Positions 1 to 8,174 of a stretch of DNA of 64,000 bases are shown piece after piece. The notes beneath the pieces were generated by a model. The model searched no databases, was not told the DNA's origin, and saw only the letters and a list, made by a program, of their open reading frames with translations. Source of the stretch: Acaudatibacter sp035532115 (lineage in GTDB: Bacteria > Pseudomonadota > Alphaproteobacteria > Caulobacterales > Caulobacteraceae). The position numbers were made by a program, and so were the translations under genes. Position 1 is the first letter of the stretch. Each line of letters begins with the position of its first letter. Where the stretch lies: positions 34,226 to 98,225 of the forward strand of contig DATKRO010000089.1 in the NCBI GenBank assembly GCA_035532115.1. The letters run 5' to 3'.

Positions 1-680
1 GGCACCTCGCCCTCTTCTACCTCAGCCAGGGGCGCGAGGCGGCGGTGCTGGCGGCGTACGACCGCCACTGCTGGGCCGGCGACAAGGACTATTCCCAGGA
101 TCAGGTCGGCGCCGTTTCGCTGCTTGCCAGGGCCGAACTCGCCGGCATCGACGTCGGAGCACGCTGGGACGAGGTCGCCGAACGCATCGCGGCGCGCGGC
201 GTCGACGTCGAGCAGCCGTTCCTGGCGCTGCAGTACCTCTATGGCCTGGTTCGCGCCGGCCGCGCCGAGGCTCCGGCCCTGCTGCACGCCGTTCGCCGCC
301 GCGCCGCGTCCGCCCGGGACTTCGACCGCGCCGTCTGGGCCGAGGTGGCCGCGCCGGCGGCCGAGGGCGTCGCGGCCTGGCTCGCCGGCGAGCATCCGCG
401 GGCCATCGCCGAGCTTGGCGCCGCGCTGCCGCGCATGGCCGAAGTCGGCGGCAGCCATGCCCAGCGCGACCTCTTCGACCAGATCCACCTGGCGGCCCTG
501 GTCGCGGACGGCCGCTGGAGCGACGCCCGCAAGATCCTGGAGCGGCGCCGGGCGGACGACCCCGACGGCGCGCCGGTCAACCGGCAGCTCGCGCGCGTCT
601 ATGCGGCCCTCGGTCTGCCGATCGAGGCCGCGGAGGCCCGCGAGCGCGCCGCCGCCGCCGCCGCAAGGCGCGCCGCATGA
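1..680 (+). CDS. TTC38-like tetratricopeptide repeat protein, C-terminal part
   Basis: The reading frame is open from the left edge of the window (first full codon at base 3), so the true start lies upstream and only about 226 residues are visible. The visible part is all alpha-helical, alanine-rich repeat sequence. It begins with HLALFYLSQGR followed by a YDRH segment, which resembles the repeat region of TTC38-family TPR proteins. No catalytic motif is present. The stop codon overlaps the start of the M20 hydrolase gene in an ATGA arrangement, so the two are probably translationally coupled and may act in the same catabolic pathway. The family assignment rests on general resemblance; a plain TPR scaffold is the safe reading. 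Confidence 0.7.
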   Translation, partial: HLALFYLSQGREAAVLAAYDRHCWAGDKDYSQDQVGAVSLLARAELAGIDVGARWDEVAERIAARGVDVEQPFLALQYLYGLVRAGRAEAPALLHAVRRRAASARDFDRAVWAEVAAPAAEGVAAWLAGEHPRAIAELGAALPRMAEVGGSHAQRDLFDQIHLAALVADGRWSDARKILERRRADDPDGAPVNRQLARVYAALGLPIEAAEARERAAAAAARRAA

Positions 681-1969
681 CCCACCCGCGCGAAGAGGCC
701 CTGCTCGCCTCGATCGAGGCGCGCCAGGACGAGATCGTCGATCTGGCCCGCGAACTCATCCGCATCCCGACGGTGAACCCGCCGGGCGAATTCTACCGCG
801 ACTGCGTCGAACTCCTGGGACGCCGCCTCCACGGGCGCGGCTTTGCGGTCGAGTACCTGCGCGCCGAGGGTGCGCCGGGCGACAGCGAGCGTCACCCACG
901 CTGGAACGTGGTGGCCCGCCGCGAGGGCGCCGGCGCTGGTCCTTGCGTGCACTTCAACGGCCATGTCGACGTGGTCGCCCCCGGCGAGGGGTGGACCCGC
1001 CCCCCGTTCGAGGCGCAGGTCGAACACGGCCGCGTCCATGGCCGGGGCGCGTGCGACATGAAGGGCGGCATCGCCGCGGCGGTGATCGCCGTGGAGGCGC
1101 TGATCGATTCCGGCGTCGCCCTGCCCGGCGCCCTCGAGATCTCTGGCACCGGCGACGAGGAATCCGGCGGTTTCGGCGGAGTGGCCTGGCTGGCCGAGCG
1201 CGGCTGGTTCTCCAAGCCGCGGGTCGATCACGTGATCATTCCCGAGCCGCTCAACGTCGACCGCGTCTGCATCGGCCACCGCGGCGTCTGGTGGGGCGAG
1301 ATCGAGACCCGGGGCCGCATCGCCCACGGTTCCATGCCCTTCCTGGGCGACTCGGCCATCTTGCACATGGCCGCCGTGCTCGGCGCCTTCGAGACCAGCC
1401 TCTATCCAGCGCTCGGCGCCCAGCCGACCGCCATGCCCGTCGAGCCCGCCGGGGCGCGCACGCCGACGTTCAACATCAACTCCCTGCATGGCGGTCAGCC
1501 GGACGTGCTCGATGTCCGGGGCGGCCTGCCCGCGCCCCTCGTCGCCGACTCCTGCCGCCTCGTCTTCGACCGCCGGCTCTTGATCGAGGAGGATCTCGAC
1601 GAGGTGAAAGCCAAGATGCGCGCCCTGCTCGACGGCCTCGCCCAGTCCCGGCCGGGCTTCCGCTACGGCCTGCGCGATCTCTTCGAGGTCCGCCCCTCGA
1701 TGACCGAGCCGGACCGCCCCGTCGTGCGCGCGACAGCGGGCGCCGTCCGCAAGGTGCTGGGGCGCGAGGCGGCGCTGATCTGCTCGCCGGGCACCTACGA
1801 CCAGAAGCACATCGACCGCATCGGGGCCTTGCGCGACTGCATCGCCTATGGCCCGGGCATCCTCGATCTCGCCCATCAGCCGGACGAATACGTCGAGATC
1901 GCCGACATGGTCGCCTCGGCCAAGGTGATGGCGCTGGCGGCCTACGCGCTGCTGACCGGCGGGGCGTGA
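677..1969 (+). CDS. M20-family metallohydrolase (ArgE/DapE-type deacylase)
   Basis: A 430-residue cytoplasmic zinc amidohydrolase of the acetylornithine deacetylase / succinyl-diaminopimelate desuccinylase superfamily. Expected metal ligands are visible: GHVDVV with His96 and Asp98, Asp127 in RGACDMKGG, and the acidic pair Glu161-Glu162 in GDEESGG. A C-terminal His in the segment YDQKHID is the likely last ligand. The lid/dimerisation domain lies between roughly residues 190 and 310. The ATG overlaps the stop of the upstream TPR gene by 4 bp. The neighbours (TPR protein, 2-oxoglutarate-type oxygenase) are not arginine or lysine biosynthetic genes, so this is more likely a catabolic deacylase of unknown substrate than true ArgE or DapE. 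Confidence 0.85.
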   Translation: MTHPREEALLASIEARQDEIVDLARELIRIPTVNPPGEFYRDCVELLGRRLHGRGFAVEYLRAEGAPGDSERHPRWNVVARREGAGAGPCVHFNGHVDVVAPGEGWTRPPFEAQVEHGRVHGRGACDMKGGIAAAVIAVEALIDSGVALPGALEISGTGDEESGGFGGVAWLAERGWFSKPRVDHVIIPEPLNVDRVCIGHRGVWWGEIETRGRIAHGSMPFLGDSAILHMAAVLGAFETSLYPALGAQPTAMPVEPAGARTPTFNINSLHGGQPDVLDVRGGLPAPLVADSCRLVFDRRLLIEEDLDEVKAKMRALLDGLAQSRPGFRYGLRDLFEVRPSMTEPDRPVVRATAGAVRKVLGREAALICSPGTYDQKHIDRIGALRDCIAYGPGILDLAHQPDEYVEIADMVASAKVMALAAYALLTGGA

Positions 1970-2053
1970 ACGTCGGCGCGGCGCCCGCGCGGTTGCGCCG
2001 TGGCGCGGCCGGGATCAGACTCGCTGGTGCAACGGCATTGAAGGGCGATCCTC

Positions 2054-3214
2054 ATGAACCAGCCGGCCGGCCGCCTCGTCGCCGACTACGGGGCGCAGGA
2101 AGCGGCGATGCGGGCCTATTGCGCGGCGGGCCAGGCGCGCGCCATGGCGCTCGGCAACCGCGGACCGATCCGGTTCACCGCGGACGGTCGGCTGCACCCG
2201 CAGATCCTCGAGGCCTATCGTGCCTGCGGCTTCTACGTGTTCACGGGCGTGCTGAAGCCGGACGAACTGGCCGACATCGAGGCCGATTTCCTCGACATCC
2301 AGACCCGCCTGCCGGTCCATCGCGGCGCCGCCGCCGATGCGCTCGGCCGCCCGGCGCTCGGGGCGGACCGCGAAGCGGCGAGTCTCGTCTGGGCAACGCC
2401 CCTCAGCGATCCCGTCGGGGGCACCAAGGCCGCCCGCGGTCGCTACCCGGTCAAGATGTTCGAGCCGCAGGCCGCGGCGGACGCACCCGACGAGGTCGTC
2501 TATCTGATCCTGGGGTCGCTGCAGTTCTCCGAAGCCTGCCTGCGCCTCTATGGCCATCCCGGACTCCTCGCGGTCGCCGCGGCCGTGAACGGGCCGGATT
2601 TCACGCCGTTCAACGAGGCCCTGTGGATGAAGGGCCCGGGGCTCGGCGCCTCCGTCGCCTGGCACCAGGACGGCTGGACCCATTGGGAAAGCGCCGATCT
2701 CGACGAGGGCTCGCACGGGTTCAACTTCATGGCCCAGCTCTACGGCTGCACGCCGGCTAACGGCCTCTGGGTGGTCCTAGGTTCGCATCGGTTGGGCAAG
2801 GTCGACATCGCCGCCTGGGTCGCCACGGCCGGTACGGAGCGCCTGCCCGCGGCCGTGCCCCTGGTCTGCGAGCCGGGCGATGTCGCCATCACCAGCCGCC
2901 AGGCCGTGCACGGCTCGTTCGCCAACACCAGCGCCGACTGGCGCGTCACCGTGAACTTCGGCTTCCACCGCCGCCGCTCGATCCTCGGCGTCGCCGGGGG
3001 CGGCGTCCACAACGCCCCGGCGGTCTACGACGAAGCGCGCATTCGTCGGCGCGCCCGCGTCATCGGCTGGGCCATCGACGCCCGCCGCCAGCGCTTCCCC
3101 GCCGAGACGCCGTTCGACTACGCCCCGCACGCGCAGGCGGGCGAGCGGTGGCTCTGGGACGCCGCCGCGCGGGTGGCGATCAAGGACTACAATCTGCTGG
3201 ACCTGGGAATTTGA
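2054..3214 (+). CDS. Phytanoyl-CoA dioxygenase (PhyH) family protein
   Basis: A 386-residue protein with the double-stranded beta-helix fold of PhyH-type Fe(II)/2-oxoglutarate oxygenases. The HxD iron-binding pair is seen in WHQDGW (His204, Asp206), and the distal His is probably His286 in QAVHGSF. An Arg some residues after it (in DWRVTVN) would hold 2-oxoglutarate. Length is somewhat above the usual 280-320, with an N-terminal helical extension of about 60 residues. It follows the M20 hydrolase by 84 bp on the same strand, so they may be co-transcribed. The substrate cannot be read from the sequence: the family hydroxylates acyl-CoAs, amino acids and secondary metabolites. Confidence 0.85.
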   Translation: MNQPAGRLVADYGAQEAAMRAYCAAGQARAMALGNRGPIRFTADGRLHPQILEAYRACGFYVFTGVLKPDELADIEADFLDIQTRLPVHRGAAADALGRPALGADREAASLVWATPLSDPVGGTKAARGRYPVKMFEPQAAADAPDEVVYLILGSLQFSEACLRLYGHPGLLAVAAAVNGPDFTPFNEALWMKGPGLGASVAWHQDGWTHWESADLDEGSHGFNFMAQLYGCTPANGLWVVLGSHRLGKVDIAAWVATAGTERLPAAVPLVCEPGDVAITSRQAVHGSFANTSADWRVTVNFGFHRRRSILGVAGGGVHNAPAVYDEARIRRRARVIGWAIDARRQRFPAETPFDYAPHAQAGERWLWDAAARVAIKDYNLLDLGI

Positions 3215-3273
3215 GGACGCCGCGAGGCGACGCGCGACCTCGATGAGAGCCCGCACTCGGTAGGGCATCGGAC

Positions 3274-3696
3274 ATGGACACACTCACGCCCGCGCAGCGC
3301 AGCGAGCGGATGCGGCGCGTCCGCCAAGCCGGAACCGAGCCAGAGCTGATCGTGCGCCGTGCGCTGCGCGCGTTGGGATACCGCTACCGCCTGCATCGCC
3401 GGGACCTGCCCGGCAGCCCCGACATCGTTCTTCCCAGCCGCCGCAAGGTCATCTTCGTGCACGGCTGCTTCTGGCACGCGCACGCCGGGTGCCGCCGCGC
3501 CACGACGCCGAAGAGCAACGCCGACTACTGGGTTGCGAAGCTCGCCGAGAATCGCGAACGCGACGCCAGAGCCCGGGCCGCCCTCGAAGCTGCCGGCTGG
3601 ACTGTGGGCGTCGTCTGGGAGTGTGAAACGTCCGATCCGCGCCGCATGACCGGCCGCCTCGATGAGTTCTTTCTTTGTTCGCGTAGTATGGCATAG
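3274..3696 (+). CDS. vsr: Very short patch repair endonuclease Vsr
   Basis: A 140-residue Vsr family endonuclease, the usual length. In this family the enzyme nicks 5' of the T in T:G mismatches that arise when 5-methylcytosine deaminates, starting short-patch repair. The catalytic Asp is expected at Asp50 in GSPDIVL. The conserved FVHGCFWH block (residues 61-68) with Cys73 carries metal-binding and zinc residues, and the segment AGWTVGVVWECE near the C-terminus is typical. It lies 53 bp upstream of the cytosine methyltransferase on the same strand, which is the classic pairing and supports the function. An ATG start with no overlapping upstream gene is used. Confidence 0.95.
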   Translation: MDTLTPAQRSERMRRVRQAGTEPELIVRRALRALGYRYRLHRRDLPGSPDIVLPSRRKVIFVHGCFWHAHAGCRRATTPKSNADYWVAKLAENRERDARARAALEAAGWTVGVVWECETSDPRRMTGRLDEFFLCSRSMA

Positions 3697-3749
3697 ACGC
3701 TTCCGGCGAATGCGGCGACCATGCCGACTGGAGCTGGGGTGATCTGCAC

Positions 3750-4907
3750 ATGAAGGTTGCCGGGCTGTTCGCAGGGATCGGGGGTTTCGAGACAGGCTTG
3801 GCGCAAGCCGGGCACCGGAGCGTCTTTCTCAGCGAGATTCTGCCCGCCGCCAGGACGGTGCTGAGCGCCCGACTGCCGAACGTTCCCCTCCACGGCGATG
3901 TTCGCGGACTCCGGGCGCTTCCTGGAGATGTCGAGGTCATCGCGGCGGGATTTCCGTGCCAGGATCTCAGTCAGGCCGGACTGACCCGCGGACTCGACGG
4001 CGACCGAAGCGGCCTCGTCGGCGAGGTCTTCAGACTCGCGCGCTGCGCCTCCGCGCGCTGGATCGTGCTGGAGAATGTTCCGTTCATGCTCCAGCTTCGC
4101 AAGGGCGAGGCGATGCGGCGCATCGTGGATGAGCTCGAGGCGCTCGGCCTGCGGTGGGCTTGGCGGGTGGTCGATACGTTCGGCTTCGGACTTCCGCAGC
4201 GCCGCGAGCGCGTCCTCATAGTTGCGTCGAGAACTGAGGACCCGGCCGAGGTGTTGTTCGCCGACGAGGCGGCGCTCGCGAGGCCCACGACGGCGCTTGG
4301 CCACATCGCTCATGGCTTCTACTGGACCGAGGGGCGAGGCGGCCTCGGCTGGGCCCCCGACGCCGTTCCAACACTCAAGAACGGCTCCTCGATCGGCATA
4401 CCCTCGCCACCCGCCGTGTTGCTGGCCGACGGTCGCATAGTCAAACCCGACATACGCGATGCCGAGAGACTGCAGGGCTTTGCAGAAGACTGGACGGCGG
4501 CGGCGCAGTCCGTGGGGCGCGCCTCCGCCCGCTGGTCGCTCGTCGGCAGCGCGGTGAGCGTCCCGGTGGCCCGCTGGGTGGGATCGCGCCTGGAGCGGCC
4601 CGGCGTCTATGAACGCGCGCGCGACCGTGCATTTGCGCCGAACGGCGCTCTGCCGCGCGCGGCCCGGTTCGATGGTCGCAGCCGCCACTCGGTCGAGATC
4701 GGCCCCGATCCCATCGGCGTGCGCCCGGCGCATCTGGGTTCGTTTCTGAGACACGATGGCGCGTTGCTTTCGGCTCGCGCGACCGCGGGATTCCTGGGCC
4801 GTACCTCACTTGCCAAGCTGCGGTTCGCACCCGGTTTCATCGAGGCCGTGGAGGCACATCTGCGCTTTGTGAGCGGCGCTCAGATCGAGGAGAAGCGCGT
4901 CGCATAG
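3750..4907 (+). CDS. DNA (cytosine-5-)-methyltransferase
   Basis: A 385-residue C5-cytosine DNA methyltransferase. Motif I is LFAGIGGFETG (residues 6-16), the catalytic Cys70 sits in FPCQDLS (motif IV), LENV at 107-110 is motif VI, QRRERV at 150-155 is motif VIII, and a motif X-like VGSAVSVPVARWV lies near the C-terminal third. The variable target-recognition region falls between about residues 170 and 240, followed by an extension of around 100 residues beyond motif X that is longer than in small Dcm enzymes. It is paired with vsr upstream. No restriction endonuclease gene is recognisable beside it, so it is either a solitary methylase or part of a defence module with the downstream SNF2 gene. 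Target sequence unknown. Confidence 0.93.
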   Translation: MKVAGLFAGIGGFETGLAQAGHRSVFLSEILPAARTVLSARLPNVPLHGDVRGLRALPGDVEVIAAGFPCQDLSQAGLTRGLDGDRSGLVGEVFRLARCASARWIVLENVPFMLQLRKGEAMRRIVDELEALGLRWAWRVVDTFGFGLPQRRERVLIVASRTEDPAEVLFADEAALARPTTALGHIAHGFYWTEGRGGLGWAPDAVPTLKNGSSIGIPSPPAVLLADGRIVKPDIRDAERLQGFAEDWTAAAQSVGRASARWSLVGSAVSVPVARWVGSRLERPGVYERARDRAFAPNGALPRAARFDGRSRHSVEIGPDPIGVRPAHLGSFLRHDGALLSARATAGFLGRTSLAKLRFAPGFIEAVEAHLRFVSGAQIEEKRVA

Positions 4908-5088
4908 ATGTGGGCGAGCCGCCCGACCGTCCGTGCGTAATCGTAGATCTCTGGATAGTCCACACCCGGAGCGCCGCGTCCTCTGCGCCTCCCACGCACA
5001 CCAGCCGATCCACGAGATGGCCGAGGCGCGTGAGCGGTGCGGCTCGGCTGGCTGCCTGCAGCGCGCCCCGCGCGGCCAGGTGCGACAT
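4880..5088 (-). pseudogene. Possible short disrupted gene between dcm and the SNF2 gene
   Basis: Two protein-like stretches lie on the minus strand in different frames. One starts at an ATG at 5088 with MSHLAARGALQ and runs to about 4980. The second, from about 4970 to the stop at 4880-4882, reads VDYPEIYDYARTVGRLAH and ends IYATRFSSI. A single-base change near 4975 would join them into about 68 residues. The end overlaps the 3' end of the methyltransferase gene. No family is recognised, and open frames arise easily at this GC content, so this is only a candidate. Confidence 0.18.
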
Positions 5089-5145
5089 CGCGCGGCGCCG
5101 CGCGGCGCCGGTTGAAGCCTCCGCGGCCAATGCTAGCCTCTCGCC

Positions 5146-8042
5146 ATGCAGACAGATTCGACTCGCAAACGCTCGCCGGCGCCGGGCTCGCCGGGGGTCC
5201 GGAAAGGGCCGCCCCGCCGCGGCGGGGCGCGAACCGTCCTCGAGCGCGCGCCCGCGGCTCAGGGGTGGGACACCAGCGACGAGCAGGAGCTCGAGCTGAG
5301 GCGCTGGCGCGGTCGCACCGAGATTGTCTCCGTCGAGGCGCTGGAGCCCGAGCACCCTGTCTTCGGCCTCTTTCGCGTGCGCTCGGAGAGCGGCGGCGCC
5401 TATGAAGTGGAGATTCGCGACCTCCAGGGAGTCTCGAACAGCTGCGGCTGCGCCGACCACCGGATCAATGGCCTGGGAACCTGCAAGCACGTGGAGGGCG
5501 TGCTGGCGGGCCTGCGCCGCCGCGGCGTGCGCGCGCTGGGCCAAGCCGCCGCCCGCGGGCCCGAGCGGGTGGAGCTTTACCTGCGCCGCGACGGCGAACC
5601 GAGACCGGAACTCGCCTGGCCGCGCGCCGAGAGCGAGCGCACGGACGCCGTCCGCCGCTGGCTCGCGCCCCACCTCGATGACGAGGGCCGGCTGCGCGCC
5701 GAGCCGGCTGACGTCGGGGCGGTGATCCAGGGGCTTGCCGGCGCACCCGCGCCGGTTCGCACGGCCTTGCGCGTCTCGCGCCACTTCGGCCCCTGGCTGG
5801 AGCGCTCGAGGCGCGCCCGGGCCCGCTCGGCCGAGCGGGCCGAGTTCCTGGCCGAAGCCGAGCGCGATCCCGCCAGCCTCGACGTGCTGCGCCACCCGCT
5901 GCTGCCCTATCAACGGGCCGGCGTGACGCACCTCGCCTTTGGCGAACGCGCCCTGCTCGCCGACGAGATGGGACTGGGCAAGACCGTCCAGGCCATCGCC
6001 GCCTGTGAACTCCTCGCCCGCCGCCGAAACGTCGCGCGCGTGCTGGTGGTGTGCCCGGCCTCGCTGAAGGCCGAGTGGGAAGAGCAGATCGCCCGCTTCA
6101 CCGAGCGCGCGGCGCGATCGGTGTTCGGGCCGAGGCCGGCCCGGCTCGCCGCCTATCGCGAGCCGCCGTTCTTCACCATCGTCAACTACGAGCAGGTGCT
6201 CGGCGACGCCGAAGCCATCAACGAGGTGCTGGCCCCCGAAATCGTGATCCTCGACGAGGCGCAGCGGATCAAGAACTGGCACACCAAGACCGCGCGCAAG
6301 GTCAAGTCGCTGCGCTCGCCCTACGCCTTCGTCCTCACCGGCACGCCGCTGGAGAACCGCATCGACGAACTCTATTCCATCGTTCAATATCTGGACCCGG
6401 AACTGGTCGGCCCGCTGTTCCGCTTCAACCGCGATTTCTACCGCCTCGACGAGCGCGGACGACCGGTCGATTACCGAAATCTGGGCGACCTGCGCCGCCG
6501 GGTCGAGCCGGTGCTGCTGCGCCGGCGCAAGACCGAGGTCGAGACCGAGCTGCCCGGCCGCACGGTGAAGACCTTCTTCGTGCCCATGGCCGCGGAGCAG
6601 GAGCTCCGCTACCGCGAATACGAGACCAAGGCGCGCCGGATCGCCAAGCTCGCCGAACGCAGAGCGCTGACCCAGGAAGAGTTCGAGCGGCTGCAACGCT
6701 ACCTCGCCTGCATGCGCATGATCTGCGACACGCCGGCGATCCTCGATGCGACCTGCCGCGTCTCGCCGAAGCTGGAGGAGCTGGAGCGGATCCTGGAGGA
6801 TCTGCTCGCCGAGCCGGACCGCAAGATCATCATCTTCTCCGAGTGGGAGCGGATGCTGGCGCTGGTGCGCGAGCTGGCCGGCGAACTCGGGGTCGAGGCC
6901 GCCTGGCACACCGGCTCCGTGCCGCAGCAGCGGCGACGCGAAGAGATCAATCGCTTCAAGCAGGACCCCGCCTGCCGGCTCTTCCTCTCTACCGACAGCG
7001 GCAGCGTCGGACTCAACCTGCAGGCTGCCAGCGCCGTCATCAATCTAGACCTGCCCTGGAATCCCGCCAAGCTGGAGCAGCGCATCGCTCGCGCCTGGCG
7101 CAAAAATCAAAGCCGCTCGGTGAGCGTGATCAATCTGGTCACTGAAAACACCATCGAGCATTCGATCCTGCACCTGCTGGACGCCAAGCAGGCCCTCGCC
7201 GACGGCGTGCTGGACGGCCATGGCGATGTCGGCGCTCTGAGGATGCCCTCCGGCCGCGGCGCGCTGGTCGAGCGCATGCGCGCCATGCTGGACGGCGTCG
7301 AAGCGCTCGGGCCTCGCATCGTCGCGGCCGAGGAGGCCGTGTCCGCGGAGCTGCGCGACCGCTTGGGCGAGCGGGTCCTGCGTCTGGAATCCCGGACCGG
7401 GGCGAACGGCGAGATGCGCATGCTGGCGGTGCTCGACCTCGGGGCCGACGCCCTCGCCGCCGAAGCCGAGCGGCTGCGCGGTCAAGGCGACGCCGTGCCG
7501 GTGGAGGTGATCGACCGCGCCGCGTGGCTGACGCTTCGGCGCCTGATGAGCGCCGGCGTGGTTGGGGCGACCGGCGCTCCGCGAGTGCTGCATGCGTGCG
7601 CCGAATTCGCCGAAGCCGCCGAAGCCGCCGAAGCCGCCGAGGCGCCGAGGCGCCGACGCAGGGCGACGCGCGGCCGGCGCAGTGGCGCGCGGAGGCGGAT
7701 CGGGCGATCCGCATGGCTGGGGTGCTCGCAGACGGCGGCTTTCCGGAGGAGACGCCGGCGCTCGTCGCCAAGGCGCTGCGCTGCGTCGCCGCGGCGCACC
7801 GCCGAGCGGCGGGGGACGGCCTCGCCGACCCTTCGACTTGCGAGCTGGGCGAGGTGGTCGCCTTCGCAACGCCCGGCGTCCGCCCGGATCTGGCTCGGGT
7901 GCTCGCAGTCCTGCGGGCCGACGCGAACGCGCCGGTCGCCGTGGCGGCCGAGCTGGCGCGGACCGCTGCTCGGCTGGTGTCATCCCTGTGGCCGGAGGGG
8001 ACCGCGAAGGACCCGCCGTTGCTGGAAGCACTGGTCGCCTGA
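5146..8042 (+). pseudogene. SWIM zinc-finger SNF2-family helicase, frameshifted near the C-terminus
   Basis: A large DNA-dependent ATPase of the SNF2/RapA type. An N-terminal SWIM finger is present as C100-G-C102 and C113-K-H115. The helicase core follows: motif I DEMGLGKT at 273-280, motif II DEAQ at 370-373, motif III LTGTPLENR, then the C-terminal helicase lobe with STDSGSVGLNLQ and motif VI at R646-R652. The natural frame runs to about base 7640. There the 8-bp unit GGCGCCGA occurs twice in tandem (7641-7648 and 7649-7656). Removing one copy joins the frame to about 130 further sensible residues ending at the TGA at 8040-8042. Without that, translation continues in a low-complexity Arg/Ser frame to 8604, antisense to the protease gene. 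The gene is third after vsr and the methyltransferase. Confidence 0.8.
7641..7656 (+). repeat. 8-bp tandem duplication breaking the SNF2 frame
   Basis: The unit GGCGCCGA occurs twice back to back, directly after a run of 9-bp units that encode Glu-Ala-Ala. A unit of 8 is not a multiple of three, so copy number decides whether the last 130 codons are read in frame. One copy gives an intact fusion; two copies, as here, give the frameshift. Confidence 0.85.
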
Positions 8043-8174
8043 GTCCCGCCCCGCGGCCTGCGCGCAACCACTCATGCGGGTCGCTCGCCAAGGAGCAGGA
8101 CGCGCGCCTGATCGGCCGAGCCGACGTCGTGTCCGGGGGCCTTCAGACCAGGGCGCGCCCGCCGAGCGGCGCCC

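Noticed and set aside
124..2760. Very long open frame (878 codons) on the plus strand overlapping three genes
   Set aside because: It reads as Arg/Pro/Ala-rich text in the wrong phase over genes with clear motifs; a GC-driven shadow.
4837..6909. 690-codon frame on the minus strand under the SNF2 gene
   Set aside because: Antisense to conserved helicase motifs and with low-complexity composition. Only its first-transcribed part is irrelevant; the 4880-5088 end was kept as a weak candidate.
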